64,000 nucleotides of DNA from an uncultured Porphyromonadaceae bacterium (GCA_902495245.1 CABUWI010000006.1:1-64000); one strand, 5' to 3'; counted from the first letter of the stretch, positions 53,475-62,671 are shown. The notes: generated by a model from the letters alone, not told the origin. Made by a program: numbers and translations.

Positions 53475-53779
53475 TTCTATTTTTTACAGATATGCTTGTC
53501 AGTATGTCTGCCTTTCAGTGTCACCAAACTGGGCGATGCCAGCTCTATGTTTCGTGCGGATTATAATCATAGTTCAAAGTCTATTCGCTCGGAGTTGATG
53601 AACACGCCGGGACGGGGTATTCTTTCGCATTCGCCTGAAAAAATCTCCACAGCTCCCGATGGTCGGTAGTATTTTTTCCGGCAAGTGCCGAACACCCCTT
53701 TACTCCCGTCGTGCGAGAGTGTCAACGAGCGAACAAACTTCAAACAGCGATTATACGCATTAAAAAAAAATATCGCTTT

Positions 53780-53995
53780 ATGACACTGAACGACAGACAT
53801 ATTAACAAAACGAGCTTCACTCCTTCTCCAGTTCATACCGCATTAAAAAAGGCGGCAAGACTGATAGGGATTATAGCCGGTCTGATTGTCGGAGTGCTTC
53901 TTTGGGCGATACTTAAACCGATATTCCGAGGCGTGGGCTGGGTTGTAAGCCTAATCTCGGCACTGATAATAATCTATTGGCTACTCACTTTATAA
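53780..53995 (+). CDS. Small two-helix membrane protein
   Basis: 71 aa from ATG 53780. Two hydrophobic segments (LIGIIAGLIVGVLLWAIL and VVSLISALIIIYWLLTL) follow a short polar N-terminus. It is 12 bases before pcfK and in the same direction. Unknown function, probably part of the conjugative element's accessory operon. Confidence 0.6.
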   Translation: MTLNDRHINKTSFTPSPVHTALKKAARLIGIIAGLIVGVLLWAILKPIFRGVGWVVSLISALIIIYWLLTL

Positions 53996-54007
53996 AACTC
54001 AACTGAT

Positions 54008-54454
54008 ATGGCTACACACAAATCAAACAACGCTGCAATCGCAGCAATGCAGCAGATGCTCCAAGAGCGTTGCATCGCAGAACCTATGTTCGCTATCAAG
54101 ATGGCGAACCCATCCAAGAGTATGGAGGGAGCCGTGAACTACCTCTGTTCGCAAATCCAAAAGAGCGGAATGTGTTGTGTGGACGACACCACCGTGATGA
54201 ACATATTGGTCCATTATTTCGACGAGAACGAGATTGAGGGCTGCGGAAAGGTCAACTGCAACATCGTGCTATCAAAGCCGGAACTCTCCGATGAGGACAA
54301 GGCGGAACTCAAGGAGCAGGCTATGGAACAGTACAAGCAGGAGCAACTCCGAGAAATCAGACGGCAGTCAGCACCTAAGGCTCAACCCAAGCAGACCACG
54401 GCACCGAAAGCCGGAGAAGAAATCAATGTTCAACCCAGTCTATTCGACCTCTAA
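54008..54454 (+). CDS. PcfK-like protein
   Basis: 148 aa. MFAIKMANPSKSMEGAVNYL is the mark of the PcfK family found in Bacteroidetes and Enterococcus conjugative elements beside PcfJ. The C-terminal half is Glu/Lys/Gln-rich and ends NVQPSLFDL, which looks like a beta-clamp-binding tail (QPSLFDL resembles QxxLF). The role in transfer is unclear. The pcfJ gene follows 12 bases on. Confidence 0.8.
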   Translation: MATHKSNNAAIAAMQQMLQERCIAEPMFAIKMANPSKSMEGAVNYLCSQIQKSGMCCVDDTTVMNILVHYFDENEIEGCGKVNCNIVLSKPELSDEDKAELKEQAMEQYKQEQLREIRRQSAPKAQPKQTTAPKAGEEINVQPSLFDL

Positions 54455-54466
54455 AACCCCAGTAAG

Positions 54467-55732
54467 ATGAAACCGAGAAACAAGAAACAACAGCATATAG
54501 TGGAACTGAGTGGGCGACTCCGCCCGCTCACCACCGCCCAAAAGCAGTGGGCGTTCAGCCATACCATCGACCATTACGCCTATCGTCTCAAATCGGGCAA
54601 AGCGGTCTGTATGGACTGCGGACACGAATGGCAGGAGGTCGGCTTCGGCATCTATCGTTGTCCCAACTGCGGAGAGAGGGTCGAGATACGCAACACCAAG
54701 GAGCGTGTACGTCAAGATAAATCCTATTTCAACGTAATCACAACAATGGAGGACTATCAGGTAATCCGTATGTTCCTGATGATAGTTGAAATGCGCAAGG
54801 GAATGAAGGCGAAACCCGCCTATCTTGAAATCGGGCAGTATTGGATTGCCCCAAAGGGACACGCCACGGTCGTGGGACTTCAGCGCACACTCGGCTACTA
54901 CGTTGACTCCTTCGCTTTCGGTTCACCATTGGAGATAAGGGGTGACAACAATGCCTTCCGCCACATCGCAGGGCAATGGGTCTATCCCCGCATCAAGTCA
55001 ACCAACACCATCAAGCGCAACGGGTTCAAGGGGTGTTGCCACGCCATGCACCCCGTGACACTCTTTCAGCAGTTACTCACAAATCCCAAAGCCGAGACGC
55101 TGATGAAATCCGGAGACATTGAAATGCTCCGCTATCTCTGCCAGCACCCGCAGGAGGTTGACAAGTATTGGAACTCCATCAAGGTAGCCAAGAGAGCCGG
55201 ATATACATTCAACGCACCGAGTATGTGGTTCGACTACATCAAGATGTTGGAGCGTATGGGCAGAGACCTCCATTCTCCGTCATTGGTAGCACCCAAAGAC
55301 CTCAAGCACGCCCATGATGAGTATGTGGAGAAGGTCAACCGACAGAGAGTGAAGGAGCAGAGAGAAGCCAACCGAAAGAAAGCGGAAGCCGACCAAGCCA
55401 GGTTCGAGGAACTCAAAGGTTGTTTCATCGGACTGACGATGACAGACGGAACAATCCGGCTCAATACCCTTGACAGCGTAGCCGACTATTACGAGGAAGG
55501 TACCAAGCAACATATCTGCGTAGGTTCGGCTGGTTACTATCTCAAAGCCGAAACATTGGTGTTCACCGCAACGATGGGAGGCAAGACCATCGCCACCGTT
55601 GAAATCTCGCTGAAAGACTACTCAATCGTTCAATGCCGAGCCTTCGCCAACCAGGTCTGCGAATACACCGAACAGATAGCCGGCATCATCAACGCCAACA
55701 AGAAACTGATAGCCGAGCGCAAGAGAGCATAA
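54467..55732 (+). CDS. PcfJ-like protein
   Basis: 421 aa. The N-terminal zinc-ribbon-like CMDCGHEWQ...CPNCGERV (residues about 47-70) is followed by a helical middle. The PcfJ core region (IGLTMTDGTIRLNTLDSV, HICVGSAGYYLKAETLVF, YSIVQCRAFANQ) is characteristic of the conjugative-element protein PcfJ. Function is unknown. Always near PcfK in these elements, as here. Confidence 0.82.
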   Translation: MKPRNKKQQHIVELSGRLRPLTTAQKQWAFSHTIDHYAYRLKSGKAVCMDCGHEWQEVGFGIYRCPNCGERVEIRNTKERVRQDKSYFNVITTMEDYQVIRMFLMIVEMRKGMKAKPAYLEIGQYWIAPKGHATVVGLQRTLGYYVDSFAFGSPLEIRGDNNAFRHIAGQWVYPRIKSTNTIKRNGFKGCCHAMHPVTLFQQLLTNPKAETLMKSGDIEMLRYLCQHPQEVDKYWNSIKVAKRAGYTFNAPSMWFDYIKMLERMGRDLHSPSLVAPKDLKHAHDEYVEKVNRQRVKEQREANRKKAEADQARFEELKGCFIGLTMTDGTIRLNTLDSVADYYEEGTKQHICVGSAGYYLKAETLVFTATMGGKTIATVEISLKDYSIVQCRAFANQVCEYTEQIAGIINANKKLIAERKRA

Positions 55733-55783
55733 GTTTAACCCGACCACCGCCAACTCCGGCGGTGGTCACAACACCCCAAGACT

Positions 55784-55993
55784 ATGACACGAATGACCCA
55801 AAACGGAATATCGACCACCCAAGCCGGACAGGAACAGTACGAGACTTTTTACTCCGCCCGCCGAGGTCGCAAGGTAACGAGAGTGATGTACGACTACCGC
55901 ACCCCAGATGGAGACCTCTTTTCGGTAGTCGCTCCGACCCTCAGAGAGTGCCGTCACAAGCGTGACGAGTGGCTCGCCAAACGAAACAAATAA
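55784..55993 (+). CDS. DUF3873 family small protein
   Basis: 69 aa, basic. GQEQYETFYSARRGRKVTRV and YDYRTPDGDLFSVVAPTL are the family signature of DUF3873, common on Bacteroidetes conjugative transposons. It lies 51 bases after pcfJ. Function unknown. Confidence 0.75.
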   Translation: MTRMTQNGISTTQAGQEQYETFYSARRGRKVTRVMYDYRTPDGDLFSVVAPTLRECRHKRDEWLAKRNK

Positions 55994-56064
55994 CCATTAG
56001 TCATATCAGTGAAGAAGGCGGTGAAGCGTGATGCTCCATCGCCTTCAATTTGCCAAAAATTTCG

Positions 56065-56174
56065 GAGGGTGTTGCAGAACCTCCAAAATTGCAAAATCCA
56101 ATTTTGCAATAGATTGATTCTCAATCGCTCTCTTTTTGAAAGTATTGACAAAAATGAAGTTCTGCAACACCCTC
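56065..56174. repeat. Inverted-repeat-bounded 110-bp segment
   Basis: GAGGGTGTTGCAGAAC (56065-56080) and GTTCTGCAACACCCTC (56159-56174) are perfect 16-bp terminal inverted repeats. Inside, ATTGCAAAAT/ATTTTGCAAT forms a second hairpin. It separates the tra accessory genes from the AT-rich cargo gene and has no ORF. It could be a small MITE-like element or the end of a cargo insertion. Confidence 0.65.
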
Positions 56175-56227
56175 GAAGGTGTGTAGATTAATTATTAGTC
56201 TGAGTAATTAATATCAAAAAAATTTGC

Positions 56228-56235
56228 TAATTTTG
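56228..56235 (+). promoter_or_regulatory. -7 box giving a leaderless mRNA
   Basis: TAATTTTG ends 4 bases before the ATG at 56240. Transcription would start at or near the start codon. No clear TTG is found at -33. Confidence 0.5.
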
Positions 56236-56239
56236 TGAT

Positions 56240-57445
56240 ATGACATCTACCAAAGACAAAGGAGATAATTACGAGCTGGCCGTCTTAAATGAAATTGACC
56301 GCTTATTAGAGAGTGGATTACTTCCATTCCCTAAAAATCTTGTAGAAGTTCGTCATAAACATAAATACCAAACCCCTGCCGGGAATGAGATTGAAGTTGA
56401 TATTTCGTTAGAAATTACTCGTCCGGGAGCATCAACATATACTCAGTTAGTTCTAATAGAATGCAAGGATTACAAATCTCCTATTAGCACAATGAGATAT
56501 AATGATTTAGCAAAGAAGATGGAGTATCTGCACGCACACAAAGGATATTTGTTTACCACTTCATCTTTTCAAAAAGGGGTAATTCAACAAGGTCTATTAG
56601 ACCATATTGGTTTAGTCCGATTTATACCTGGAACAGAACCAATATTTGATGCTGAAAGATGTGGCCTAAGCCCGCGTGATTTGTTCTTTAAAGAATTAGA
56701 AGATAATGAGTTGAAATCATCATTCATTTCATTGGAGGCTCGTGAGGCTTATACAGATTTTGCATCATTCTTTTTCAGACAAGTATTAGGCATTGAAGAA
56801 GATTCGATTATCCCATATCTGTCGGATGAACGTATAGAAAATTTTGCAAATCAAATTCGTGAAATTATTGGAATTGGGCACGAAAGGGCTATCTCAGACT
56901 TTGATTTAATTAAAATCGCAAGTAATATTGCAAAATACTCGTTGACCACACGAGATCTTCAAGAAAAAACTTTAGGCGTATGTGATTTTAAGAAAAAATG
57001 TATTATCCTTAATTCTAACTTAGAAGCAGGTACTCCAAGATGGAGATTTACTCTCGCACATGAAATAGGGCATACACTAATTCATAAGAGGTTTTTCAAT
57101 CAAGGTTTTTGTTCAATTCTTTCCGATTCCGATGCTAATTATATTACCACATCTTCTAAAAATCGGATGGAAATCCAAGCAAATCATTTTGCGTCCTTTC
57201 TCCTAATGCCTTCTGAAAGTTTCTCTAAAGTCTATTTAGAGTGCCGAGAAAAATTAGGAATACCTCCAAGGCATTTCCCTAAGATGTATGTAGATAATCA
57301 GCCAGTTAATCTTCAAGATTATTATGGAATGTTAGATGGAATTTCCCGAAAATTCATTGTCTCGCAACAGGTTGTAGAGATTCGGTTATCTCAAATGGGA
57401 TTAATCATTGATAATCGACCAAATAACACATTCTCATTTCTATAA
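56240..57445 (+). CDS. Fusion of PD-(D/E)XK nuclease domain and ImmA/IrrE metallopeptidase
   Basis: 401 aa. Residues about 1-130 form an Mrr/restriction-type nuclease core: E12 helix, D54 in EVDISLEI, E74-x-K76 in LIECKDY. Residues about 225-400 form an ImmA/IrrE-type zinc peptidase with HEIGH at 274-278 and the third ligand in RMEIQANHFASFLLMP. Such peptidases usually cleave repressors after stress. The covalent link to a nuclease suggests a self-contained defence or element-control protein. It is AT-rich cargo between the pcf and tra groups, oriented opposite to tra. Confidence 0.78.
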   Translation: MTSTKDKGDNYELAVLNEIDRLLESGLLPFPKNLVEVRHKHKYQTPAGNEIEVDISLEITRPGASTYTQLVLIECKDYKSPISTMRYNDLAKKMEYLHAHKGYLFTTSSFQKGVIQQGLLDHIGLVRFIPGTEPIFDAERCGLSPRDLFFKELEDNELKSSFISLEAREAYTDFASFFFRQVLGIEEDSIIPYLSDERIENFANQIREIIGIGHERAISDFDLIKIASNIAKYSLTTRDLQEKTLGVCDFKKKCIILNSNLEAGTPRWRFTLAHEIGHTLIHKRFFNQGFCSILSDSDANYITTSSKNRMEIQANHFASFLLMPSESFSKVYLECREKLGIPPRHFPKMYVDNQPVNLQDYYGMLDGISRKFIVSQQVVEIRLSQMGLIIDNRPNNTFSFL

Positions 57446-57458
57446 GAAATTATAGTAA

Positions 57459-57501
57459 GACCTTTGTGAAAATTAGGTACAGCCCTAAATTCACAAAGGT
57501 C
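57459..57501. terminator. Bidirectional terminator between convergent genes
   Basis: GACCTTTGTGAA (57459-57470) pairs with TTCACAAAGGTC (57490-57501), and inner TTAGG/CCTAA extends it. It lies between the fusion gene (+) and the lysozyme gene (-). Confidence 0.7.
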
Positions 57502-57508
57502 ATAACTA

Positions 57509-57997
57509 CTAATCGAATAATGCGGCAAATTCTGTCAGGCGGCGTTGGTGGAGTTGCTTGTGGAACTTACCCTTATAGCGGCAATGGGCGGTGTAGGCTT
57601 TGAAGATGTCGCGGTTGCCGGCTTTCAACTTTTTCAGGACACTGCTTTTGTTGACGACTCCGGGCCCGCAGTTGTAGGCGAGGCAGGCTAAAAGGAGAGA
57701 GTCCTTGCCGTATTGCGAGTACAGGGCGCAGAATTTCCGGAGGTCTTTTCGCAACAGGGCGTCGGCCTGTCTTTCGGTGAGCTGCACGCCACGGCGGTAA
57801 GGTTCTCCCGGCTGGACTTGGTGACCGTAGCCGACATAGGGCCAGTGTTTCGGTTTGTGGAGCGTCTCAAACTTTTTTATTATCAGCACGGCACGTTCAA
57901 ACGGTGGCAGCTCCATAATCGACCGCTTTGCGTTGGCGGCGGGCGTTGCCGCCACAAGGGACAGCAACGCCACGAAGAAGAACAATAGTTTTTTCAT
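57509..57997 (-). CDS. Conjugation-associated lysozyme (GH24-like)
   Basis: 162 aa. Signal peptide residues 1-23 (ending NA-KRS). The muramidase core is KKFETLHKPKHWPYVGYGH, with the probable catalytic Glu in KKFE, followed by LTERQADALLRKDLRKF and YNCGPGVV. Such lysozymes end the tra operons of Bacteroides conjugative elements and open the peptidoglycan for the transfer channel. It overlaps traQ by 4 bases. Confidence 0.85.
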   Translation of the reverse strand: MKKLLFFFVALLSLVAATPAANAKRSIMELPPFERAVLIIKKFETLHKPKHWPYVGYGHQVQPGEPYRRGVQLTERQADALLRKDLRKFCALYSQYGKDSLLLACLAYNCGPGVVNKSSVLKKLKAGNRDIFKAYTAHCRYKGKFHKQLHQRRLTEFAALFD

Positions 57998-58521
57998 CGG
58001 ATAACAGGTGTTACGGGGCCGACAACCGGGCCAATGATCGTACCTCCGTTATCATCGCCTTTGTCCTTGCCGTTGAACTCGAAGGTCTGCTCCCACGGGG
58101 TAGAGCCGAAGTTATCTTCAACAACCACGAGGAATTTGTGGGCATCGGCACTCTTGGCGGTGTAGTTGAGACGGAATGTCTTGCTTTCCAGAAGCACACG
58201 GTCGTTGTTGACCAGCACCGGGCCATCGACGAGCTTGAGCGAGCCTTCGCCGTCATACTGGAAATAGCGGATTGTGTAGAGGGTATTGGTGTAATTGCCC
58301 TCCGGCTTTATCTCAAAGCGCAGTTCCACGGTCTGCCCCTGCGTGATTTTGTCAGCGTAAGGCATCACATCAACCGTGAACGGATAGGACTGCTGCACAT
58401 CGAGGTCATCGGAACAGGAAGTCATGGAGATTACGATTGCGAAAAGGGCAATCCAAAAGCCGAAGAAGCGGCCGGGAGTGAGGCGAATATCGCCGATGCG
58501 TGAAAAGAAATTTGTAGTCAT
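57994..58521 (-). CDS. traQ: Conjugative transfer protein TraQ (DUF3872)
   Basis: 175 aa. A basic N-terminus and one hydrophobic helix end in SMTSCSD (possible lipoprotein Cys), then a beta-rich domain (YPFTVDVMPYADKITQGQTVEL, LRFEIKPEGNY). Order (traP before, lysozyme after) and length match TraQ of CTnDOT-like elements. Exact role unknown. Four-base overlaps on both sides show coupled translation. Confidence 0.82.
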   Translation of the reverse strand: MTTNFFSRIGDIRLTPGRFFGFWIALFAIVISMTSCSDDLDVQQSYPFTVDVMPYADKITQGQTVELRFEIKPEGNYTNTLYTIRYFQYDGEGSLKLVDGPVLVNNDRVLLESKTFRLNYTAKSADAHKFLVVVEDNFGSTPWEQTFEFNGKDKGDDNGGTIIGPVVGPVTPVIR

Positions 58522-59390
58522 AATTTGAATTTGGGTTTAGTGATTTGTTTCGGATTGAGCGACATCAGATAGTCATTCAGATCCTTGTGGTCGGGATAGA
58601 GCGCGGATTTATCGCTCACCCTGTCGCCAAACTCGCGGCGCAGTCTGGCGACTGCGGCACGCCCGGCGGTGTCGTTGTCAAGATAGCACAGTATAAGTGG
58701 ATATTCAGCCAGTACCGGGATTGCCTTGCCGACATTAGCCACGGAGTTAAGCACAACACTGTCGTTGCCGTCGTTGTAACCGAGGCGTTCAGCAGAAAGG
58801 AAGTCGATGAAACCCTCGAACACGTTACATCTGGGATTTCCGCCGGATATTCGTGTTATGTTCTTTGGCGGATAGCTCCCCTTGAAGAACGGATTGCGCA
58901 ACTCGTAGCCGTGGGCGTTGTTTTCAAAGCCGATGGCGTAATACCTTTTGCCGTGAAGCTCATAGTCCACCTGTACGCAGTAGCGTTGTGCAACATCTTT
59001 CGGTATGCCGCGCTCCGCCAGATAGCGGAGCAACGCGGGCGACTCCAGCCGGGATATTTCCACATTTTCAAATGTCGGTTCCTCTACAAAAGGTACGGGT
59101 TTGTAAGGCTCTGCCACAGGCATATTCATCTTTTCGGCGATATATCGTGCCTGCTCAACAAAATCGGTCTTGCCCGACATTATCCCTGCGAGAGTGAAGA
59201 TGTCGCCGCCTTCACCTGTACCAAAATCGAACCACACGTTTTTGCGCGGGTTGACATGGAACGATGGTTTTCTCTCGTTGCGGTACGGCGCATAAAACCA
59301 AAGACCCTTGCTGTCGCGTCCCGTCGGATCGTAGCTGAGGCGGTGCAGGAAATCCACAATGGATATTTCTTTTATTGCGTCTATATCCAT
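58518..59390 (-). CDS. traP: TraP, primase-like (CHC2-type N-domain plus Toprim)
   Basis: 290 aa. The N-terminal region (ISIVDFLHRLSYDPTGRDSK, WFYAPYRNERKPSFHV, WFDFGTGEGGDIFTLAG) follows the DnaG CHC2 fold but lacks the zinc Cys/His. The C-terminal Toprim region has VFEGFIDFLSAERLGY, VVLNSVANVGKAI and LCYLDNDTAGRAAV. It may prime DNA in the recipient cell. The gene just upstream is a paralogue of its N-domain. Confidence 0.85.
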   Translation of the reverse strand: MDIDAIKEISIVDFLHRLSYDPTGRDSKGLWFYAPYRNERKPSFHVNPRKNVWFDFGTGEGGDIFTLAGIMSGKTDFVEQARYIAEKMNMPVAEPYKPVPFVEEPTFENVEISRLESPALLRYLAERGIPKDVAQRYCVQVDYELHGKRYYAIGFENNAHGYELRNPFFKGSYPPKNITRISGGNPRCNVFEGFIDFLSAERLGYNDGNDSVVLNSVANVGKAIPVLAEYPLILCYLDNDTAGRAAVARLRREFGDRVSDKSALYPDHKDLNDYLMSLNPKQITKPKFKL

Positions 59391-59393
59391 AGG

Positions 59394-59840
59394 CTAAAAG
59401 CGCATTTTGCAACCGGGCTTCGGGGTTTTCTCCTTCGGCGGCTCCTGCACGGCATCGGCTCTTTTGCCGTCTTTGTTCTTGACAGGCATTGCCAGAAACA
59501 TATCGGTATCCGCGCTCTTTCCGTTGCCCAGAACCTCGTAACATTTGAAATCCATAATCTTTTTCATCTCGGAGGCGATGAAAAGATTTAGTTCCGAGCG
59601 ATTGCAACTGCCGGTTATCTCGTAGGCGAGGTCGTATATTCCGCCGTAGCTTTTCTCCGGCTCCTGCTTGTCGTACCAGCCGTTATTTTCGGTATCCACG
59701 ACGATGGAGCCGTCAGAGGAATACGGACTGTCGTATGTCAGACGGTTGCCGTCGCGCGCTGTCGGCTCATAGCCCATAGCCCGCATAAAATCCGCAAGAG
59801 GCAGATTGTGTATGTCAAGGTCGAATACTTTGATACCCAT
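59394..59840 (-). CDS. Paralogue of the TraP N-terminal domain
   Basis: 148 aa. FMRAMGYEPTARDGNRLTYD, SPYSSDGSIVVD, GWYDKQEPEKSYGGIYDLAY aligns with residues 13-70 of TraP, but no Toprim part follows. Instead it ends in a charged Pro/Lys tail. It sits 3 bases before traP in the same operon. It could bind DNA or help TraP. Function is not known. Confidence 0.65.
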   Translation of the reverse strand: MGIKVFDLDIHNLPLADFMRAMGYEPTARDGNRLTYDSPYSSDGSIVVDTENNGWYDKQEPEKSYGGIYDLAYEITGSCNRSELNLFIASEMKKIMDFKCYEVLGNGKSADTDMFLAMPVKNKDGKRADAVQEPPKEKTPKPGCKMRF

Positions 59841-59843
59841 AGC

Positions 59844-60425
59844 TCACTCGATTATAAATTTGACACCTATGCCATACTGCGTATGGAAACGCCCCGTAGA
59901 GTTGCCGAATACAAATCGCTCTTTCACATTCGCTGTCAGGGCAATTTTATCGGAGAGGTAGAAATCAGCTTGCAGAGTGAGCGCACCGCCATAGATGAAG
60001 GCGTCGCCGTTGTGGAGCGTGGAGCCGTCGGACAGGGTGTGTCTGCCCCAGTTCACCGTTTCGTAGCCGCCGAGAGCTGATAAACCGCCATAGAGGTGGA
60101 ATGTCTGCGAATAATCGCTGACGAGGTGGAGATTGTATCCCGCCTCCGCCGTGAACTGCGCCACGGGAATACGACCCTTCTCCGCGTATGGCTTATACGT
60201 CTGGAGATACTCGCCGCCGAAGCTCCAAGTGTTCGCGCCACCCTTGAACACCGAGTAAAACACGCCGAATGAATAGCCACAGTCGCGGGAGTTGCCTGTA
60301 TAGAAACCGTCTGCCATATCAGCCTTTATTTCCACCGCAGACATTCCGGGGAGGCATCGCTGGGCCATTGCCTGCCCCGTGAAAAGGGCAAGCATGGCAG
60401 CGAAGAAAAACATCGCTTTTCTCAT
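59844..60425 (-). CDS. traO: Conjugative transfer protein TraO
   Basis: 193 aa. Signal peptide (residues about 1-21, ending GQAMA-QRC), then an outer-membrane-type beta-barrel pattern with alternating strands and a terminal aromatic/IIE end (GRFHTQYGIGVKFIIE). Position between traN and the traP group, and length, match TraO. Confidence 0.85.
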   Translation of the reverse strand: MRKAMFFFAAMLALFTGQAMAQRCLPGMSAVEIKADMADGFYTGNSRDCGYSFGVFYSVFKGGANTWSFGGEYLQTYKPYAEKGRIPVAQFTAEAGYNLHLVSDYSQTFHLYGGLSALGGYETVNWGRHTLSDGSTLHNGDAFIYGGALTLQADFYLSDKIALTANVKERFVFGNSTGRFHTQYGIGVKFIIE

Positions 60426-60428
60426 AGG

Positions 60429-61442
60429 TTACTGGATTGAAAGTTCATCGATTACGTTGGCTCTAACAATATCCTCGTTCTCCACCACGAAGGATTGGTG
60501 TCTGCCACCTTCTTTTTCCACGACCTCAATCAAGAGCTGCTTGTCGTCGGGAATTGTGAATTTCTCCAGTGCAAACACAGTGCGTTCCGATGATTTGGCG
60601 GGAACGACCACGACATAGTTCTGGGCGCGGAGCGGTTCCAAAACCTGCTCCTGCATGGCGGTACGCTTGATAACTTTCTTGTCCACAATCTTGAACGATA
60701 CAAAATCTATGTCGAAAGGAATGTTGGAGGTGTTCTTCAGCTCCGTATGGAAATACAGTAATCCGTTGTTGGCATAGATGGATTTCAGGAGGAACTGCAC
60801 ACCGAAACGCTTTGACCCGATATGCTTGATTTCGCGCTTGTTCTGCTTGTAGATACTTTTCATAATCAGCTTGACAAGCATAGGACTTTCACTGCCGAGG
60901 CGTTCAAGGTAGATTTCCTGCGCGTTGTTGGGACGGTTCACCGATTCGCCGTCGTGGAGAAAGTCAGTCATTTCGATACTTAGCAACAGCGGCTCTTTGG
61001 CGAATTTCACGTTAAACGTGTAATAGCTACCATCTTCCGTGATTACCGACAGGTTTGTTTCCTGCTTGAACGACTTGAAGGCGGATTTTACACGCAGCAC
61101 GTTCTTCGCGCCGTCCGCAAGTCCGGCGACAAGGTTTTCGTTGCCGAGATCAACGTATGTAATCTCTGCCGGGAAGATGATGTGCGTCGTTTTCTCATAA
61201 CATACCTCCAGAGCGTGAGGCGGAATCATGCGGTCGAAGCCGACCTTTCGGGTAAGACCGCTGAACTTGTCGCCGTCGGTGTAATCGGAACCGTACACGT
61301 TCAAGTCGTGTTCGGCTATCTGTTCTGTGGCAGACGACATATTGTTATCGGCACTATTGACCGTCTTTTTGCCTTTTGCAAAGGCCGGAGTTGCCATACA
61401 GAGGACGGCAATGAGAGAAAGAATAAATAATTTGAAATTCAT
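60429..61442 (-). CDS. traN: Conjugative transfer protein TraN
   Basis: 337 aa from ATG 61442, which begins the signal peptide (MNFKLFILSLIAVLCMATPA). An upstream start at 61472 would overlap traM and spoil the signal. The periplasmic domain has the VirB9/TraN-like layout (THIIFPAEITYVDLGNENLV, VLRVKSAFKSFKQETNLSVI). It contributes to the outer ring of the secretion channel with TraM and TraO by family knowledge. Confidence 0.87.
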   Translation of the reverse strand: MNFKLFILSLIAVLCMATPAFAKGKKTVNSADNNMSSATEQIAEHDLNVYGSDYTDGDKFSGLTRKVGFDRMIPPHALEVCYEKTTHIIFPAEITYVDLGNENLVAGLADGAKNVLRVKSAFKSFKQETNLSVITEDGSYYTFNVKFAKEPLLLSIEMTDFLHDGESVNRPNNAQEIYLERLGSESPMLVKLIMKSIYKQNKREIKHIGSKRFGVQFLLKSIYANNGLLYFHTELKNTSNIPFDIDFVSFKIVDKKVIKRTAMQEQVLEPLRAQNYVVVVPAKSSERTVFALEKFTIPDDKQLLIEVVEKEGGRHQSFVVENEDIVRANVIDELSIQ

Positions 61443-61468
61443 TTGATTGTGGATTAAGTGGTAAATAA

Positions 61469-62671
61469 TCATATCTCTTCCGGCTGGTGAAGCATCACAC
61501 GGTAGCCGGCTTTGAGGTGGACTTTCACGGTTCTCAGCTTCTTGTTGAGATACTGGCTGACACCGTTTATCAGCCCTCGTCCCACATCGGAGGCAATCTG
61601 CGCCCCGGTATTGGTGGAGATGTTGATCGAGCTGCCCATCGAGCTGCCCATATTGGCATCGATTTCGTGCAGAGCATCACTCTCCATAGAGTTGGGGATG
61701 TTGATACCTTCCTGGCCGTCGGAGTCGTAAACCTGCAACTCCACATCGTAGATGGAGCCTTCGCACTCAATAGAGGATATTTCGATTTCCAGCCTCTCGC
61801 CCTGCACTCTTGCAGAGCCTACGATTACGGTGTTGCGTGGTATCAGCCGTGAGCCTACCCACATAGGTTCGGTGGTCCGTAACTTTACGCTTTCGCCGTC
61901 GCTTACACTCTGATTGTTGGCGACAACTGCGGCAATCGTGTTTTTATTTACAATTCCGGATGATCCGACCGAGGTGTTAAAACTTCTGCTTGACGAGGCA
62001 CTGAGGGATGATACAACATTTCTGCTCACCTGTGCCACCGGCTGCACATTGCGCTTACCTTTCTCATCGTCGGCAGAGGCCGGAGGTGGATAATTGCCGC
62101 CGTTGCCGTTACCCATATACTGTGCCGCCAACTGGTAGGAGCGTTCAAGCATCTCCATCTGGTCCGGCTGCTGTTGCTGCTGTGCCATCGTATTTTGAGC
62201 TTCCAGCTCGTCTATCCGTGCCTGCAACTCGGCGACCTGCGCCGCCTCGCTGCTCTCCGGCACGAAGAAATCATCGAGCGAAGCCTGCACTTCCTGATAC
62301 GCCTGAGCCGATGTTTCCACTGCCGAAGGCTGACGCATATCGCTGTCTTGCGGGGTTACGGCTGTGAGAGTGTCGAGGACGGATACCGTCTGCTGACGGG
62401 CCTCTTTCTCTTTCGCGGTTTCGGCAGCCTCATATTCCGACATCTTGTCTTTCATGCCGTCGTTCTCCCCTTCGGGTATCTCGGTGTTGAAGGCGTCGCC
62501 CACACGCTCGTCACCCTTGTTGAGACTGCTGTAAAGTAGCCATAGTATCACGGCACCGCAGAGAATGGCGGCGGGCATCACCACCAGATATTTCATCATC
62601 TTCTGCCGTTCCGCTTGTGATTTTGGCTGGAAGAAGCCGTTAATCCTCGCTTTCCATTCCTGCATTGTCAT
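61469..62671 (-). CDS. traM: Conjugative transfer protein TraM
   Basis: 400 aa. One membrane helix near residues 29-47 (LVVMPAAILCGAVILWLLYS) is followed by a Gln/Glu-rich coiled-coil (about 145-175) and a C-terminal VirB10-like beta domain (VGSRLIPRNTVIVGSARVQG, LEIEISSIECEGSIYDVEL). It should bridge inner and outer membranes in the transfer channel. It overlaps traL by 32 bases, or less if ATG 62665 is used. Confidence 0.87.
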   Translation of the reverse strand: MTMQEWKARINGFFQPKSQAERQKMMKYLVVMPAAILCGAVILWLLYSSLNKGDERVGDAFNTEIPEGENDGMKDKMSEYEAAETAKEKEARQQTVSVLDTLTAVTPQDSDMRQPSAVETSAQAYQEVQASLDDFFVPESSEAAQVAELQARIDELEAQNTMAQQQQQPDQMEMLERSYQLAAQYMGNGNGGNYPPPASADDEKGKRNVQPVAQVSRNVVSSLSASSSRSFNTSVGSSGIVNKNTIAAVVANNQSVSDGESVKLRTTEPMWVGSRLIPRNTVIVGSARVQGERLEIEISSIECEGSIYDVELQVYDSDGQEGINIPNSMESDALHEIDANMGSSMGSSINISTNTGAQIASDVGRGLINGVSQYLNKKLRTVKVHLKAGYRVMLHQPEEI

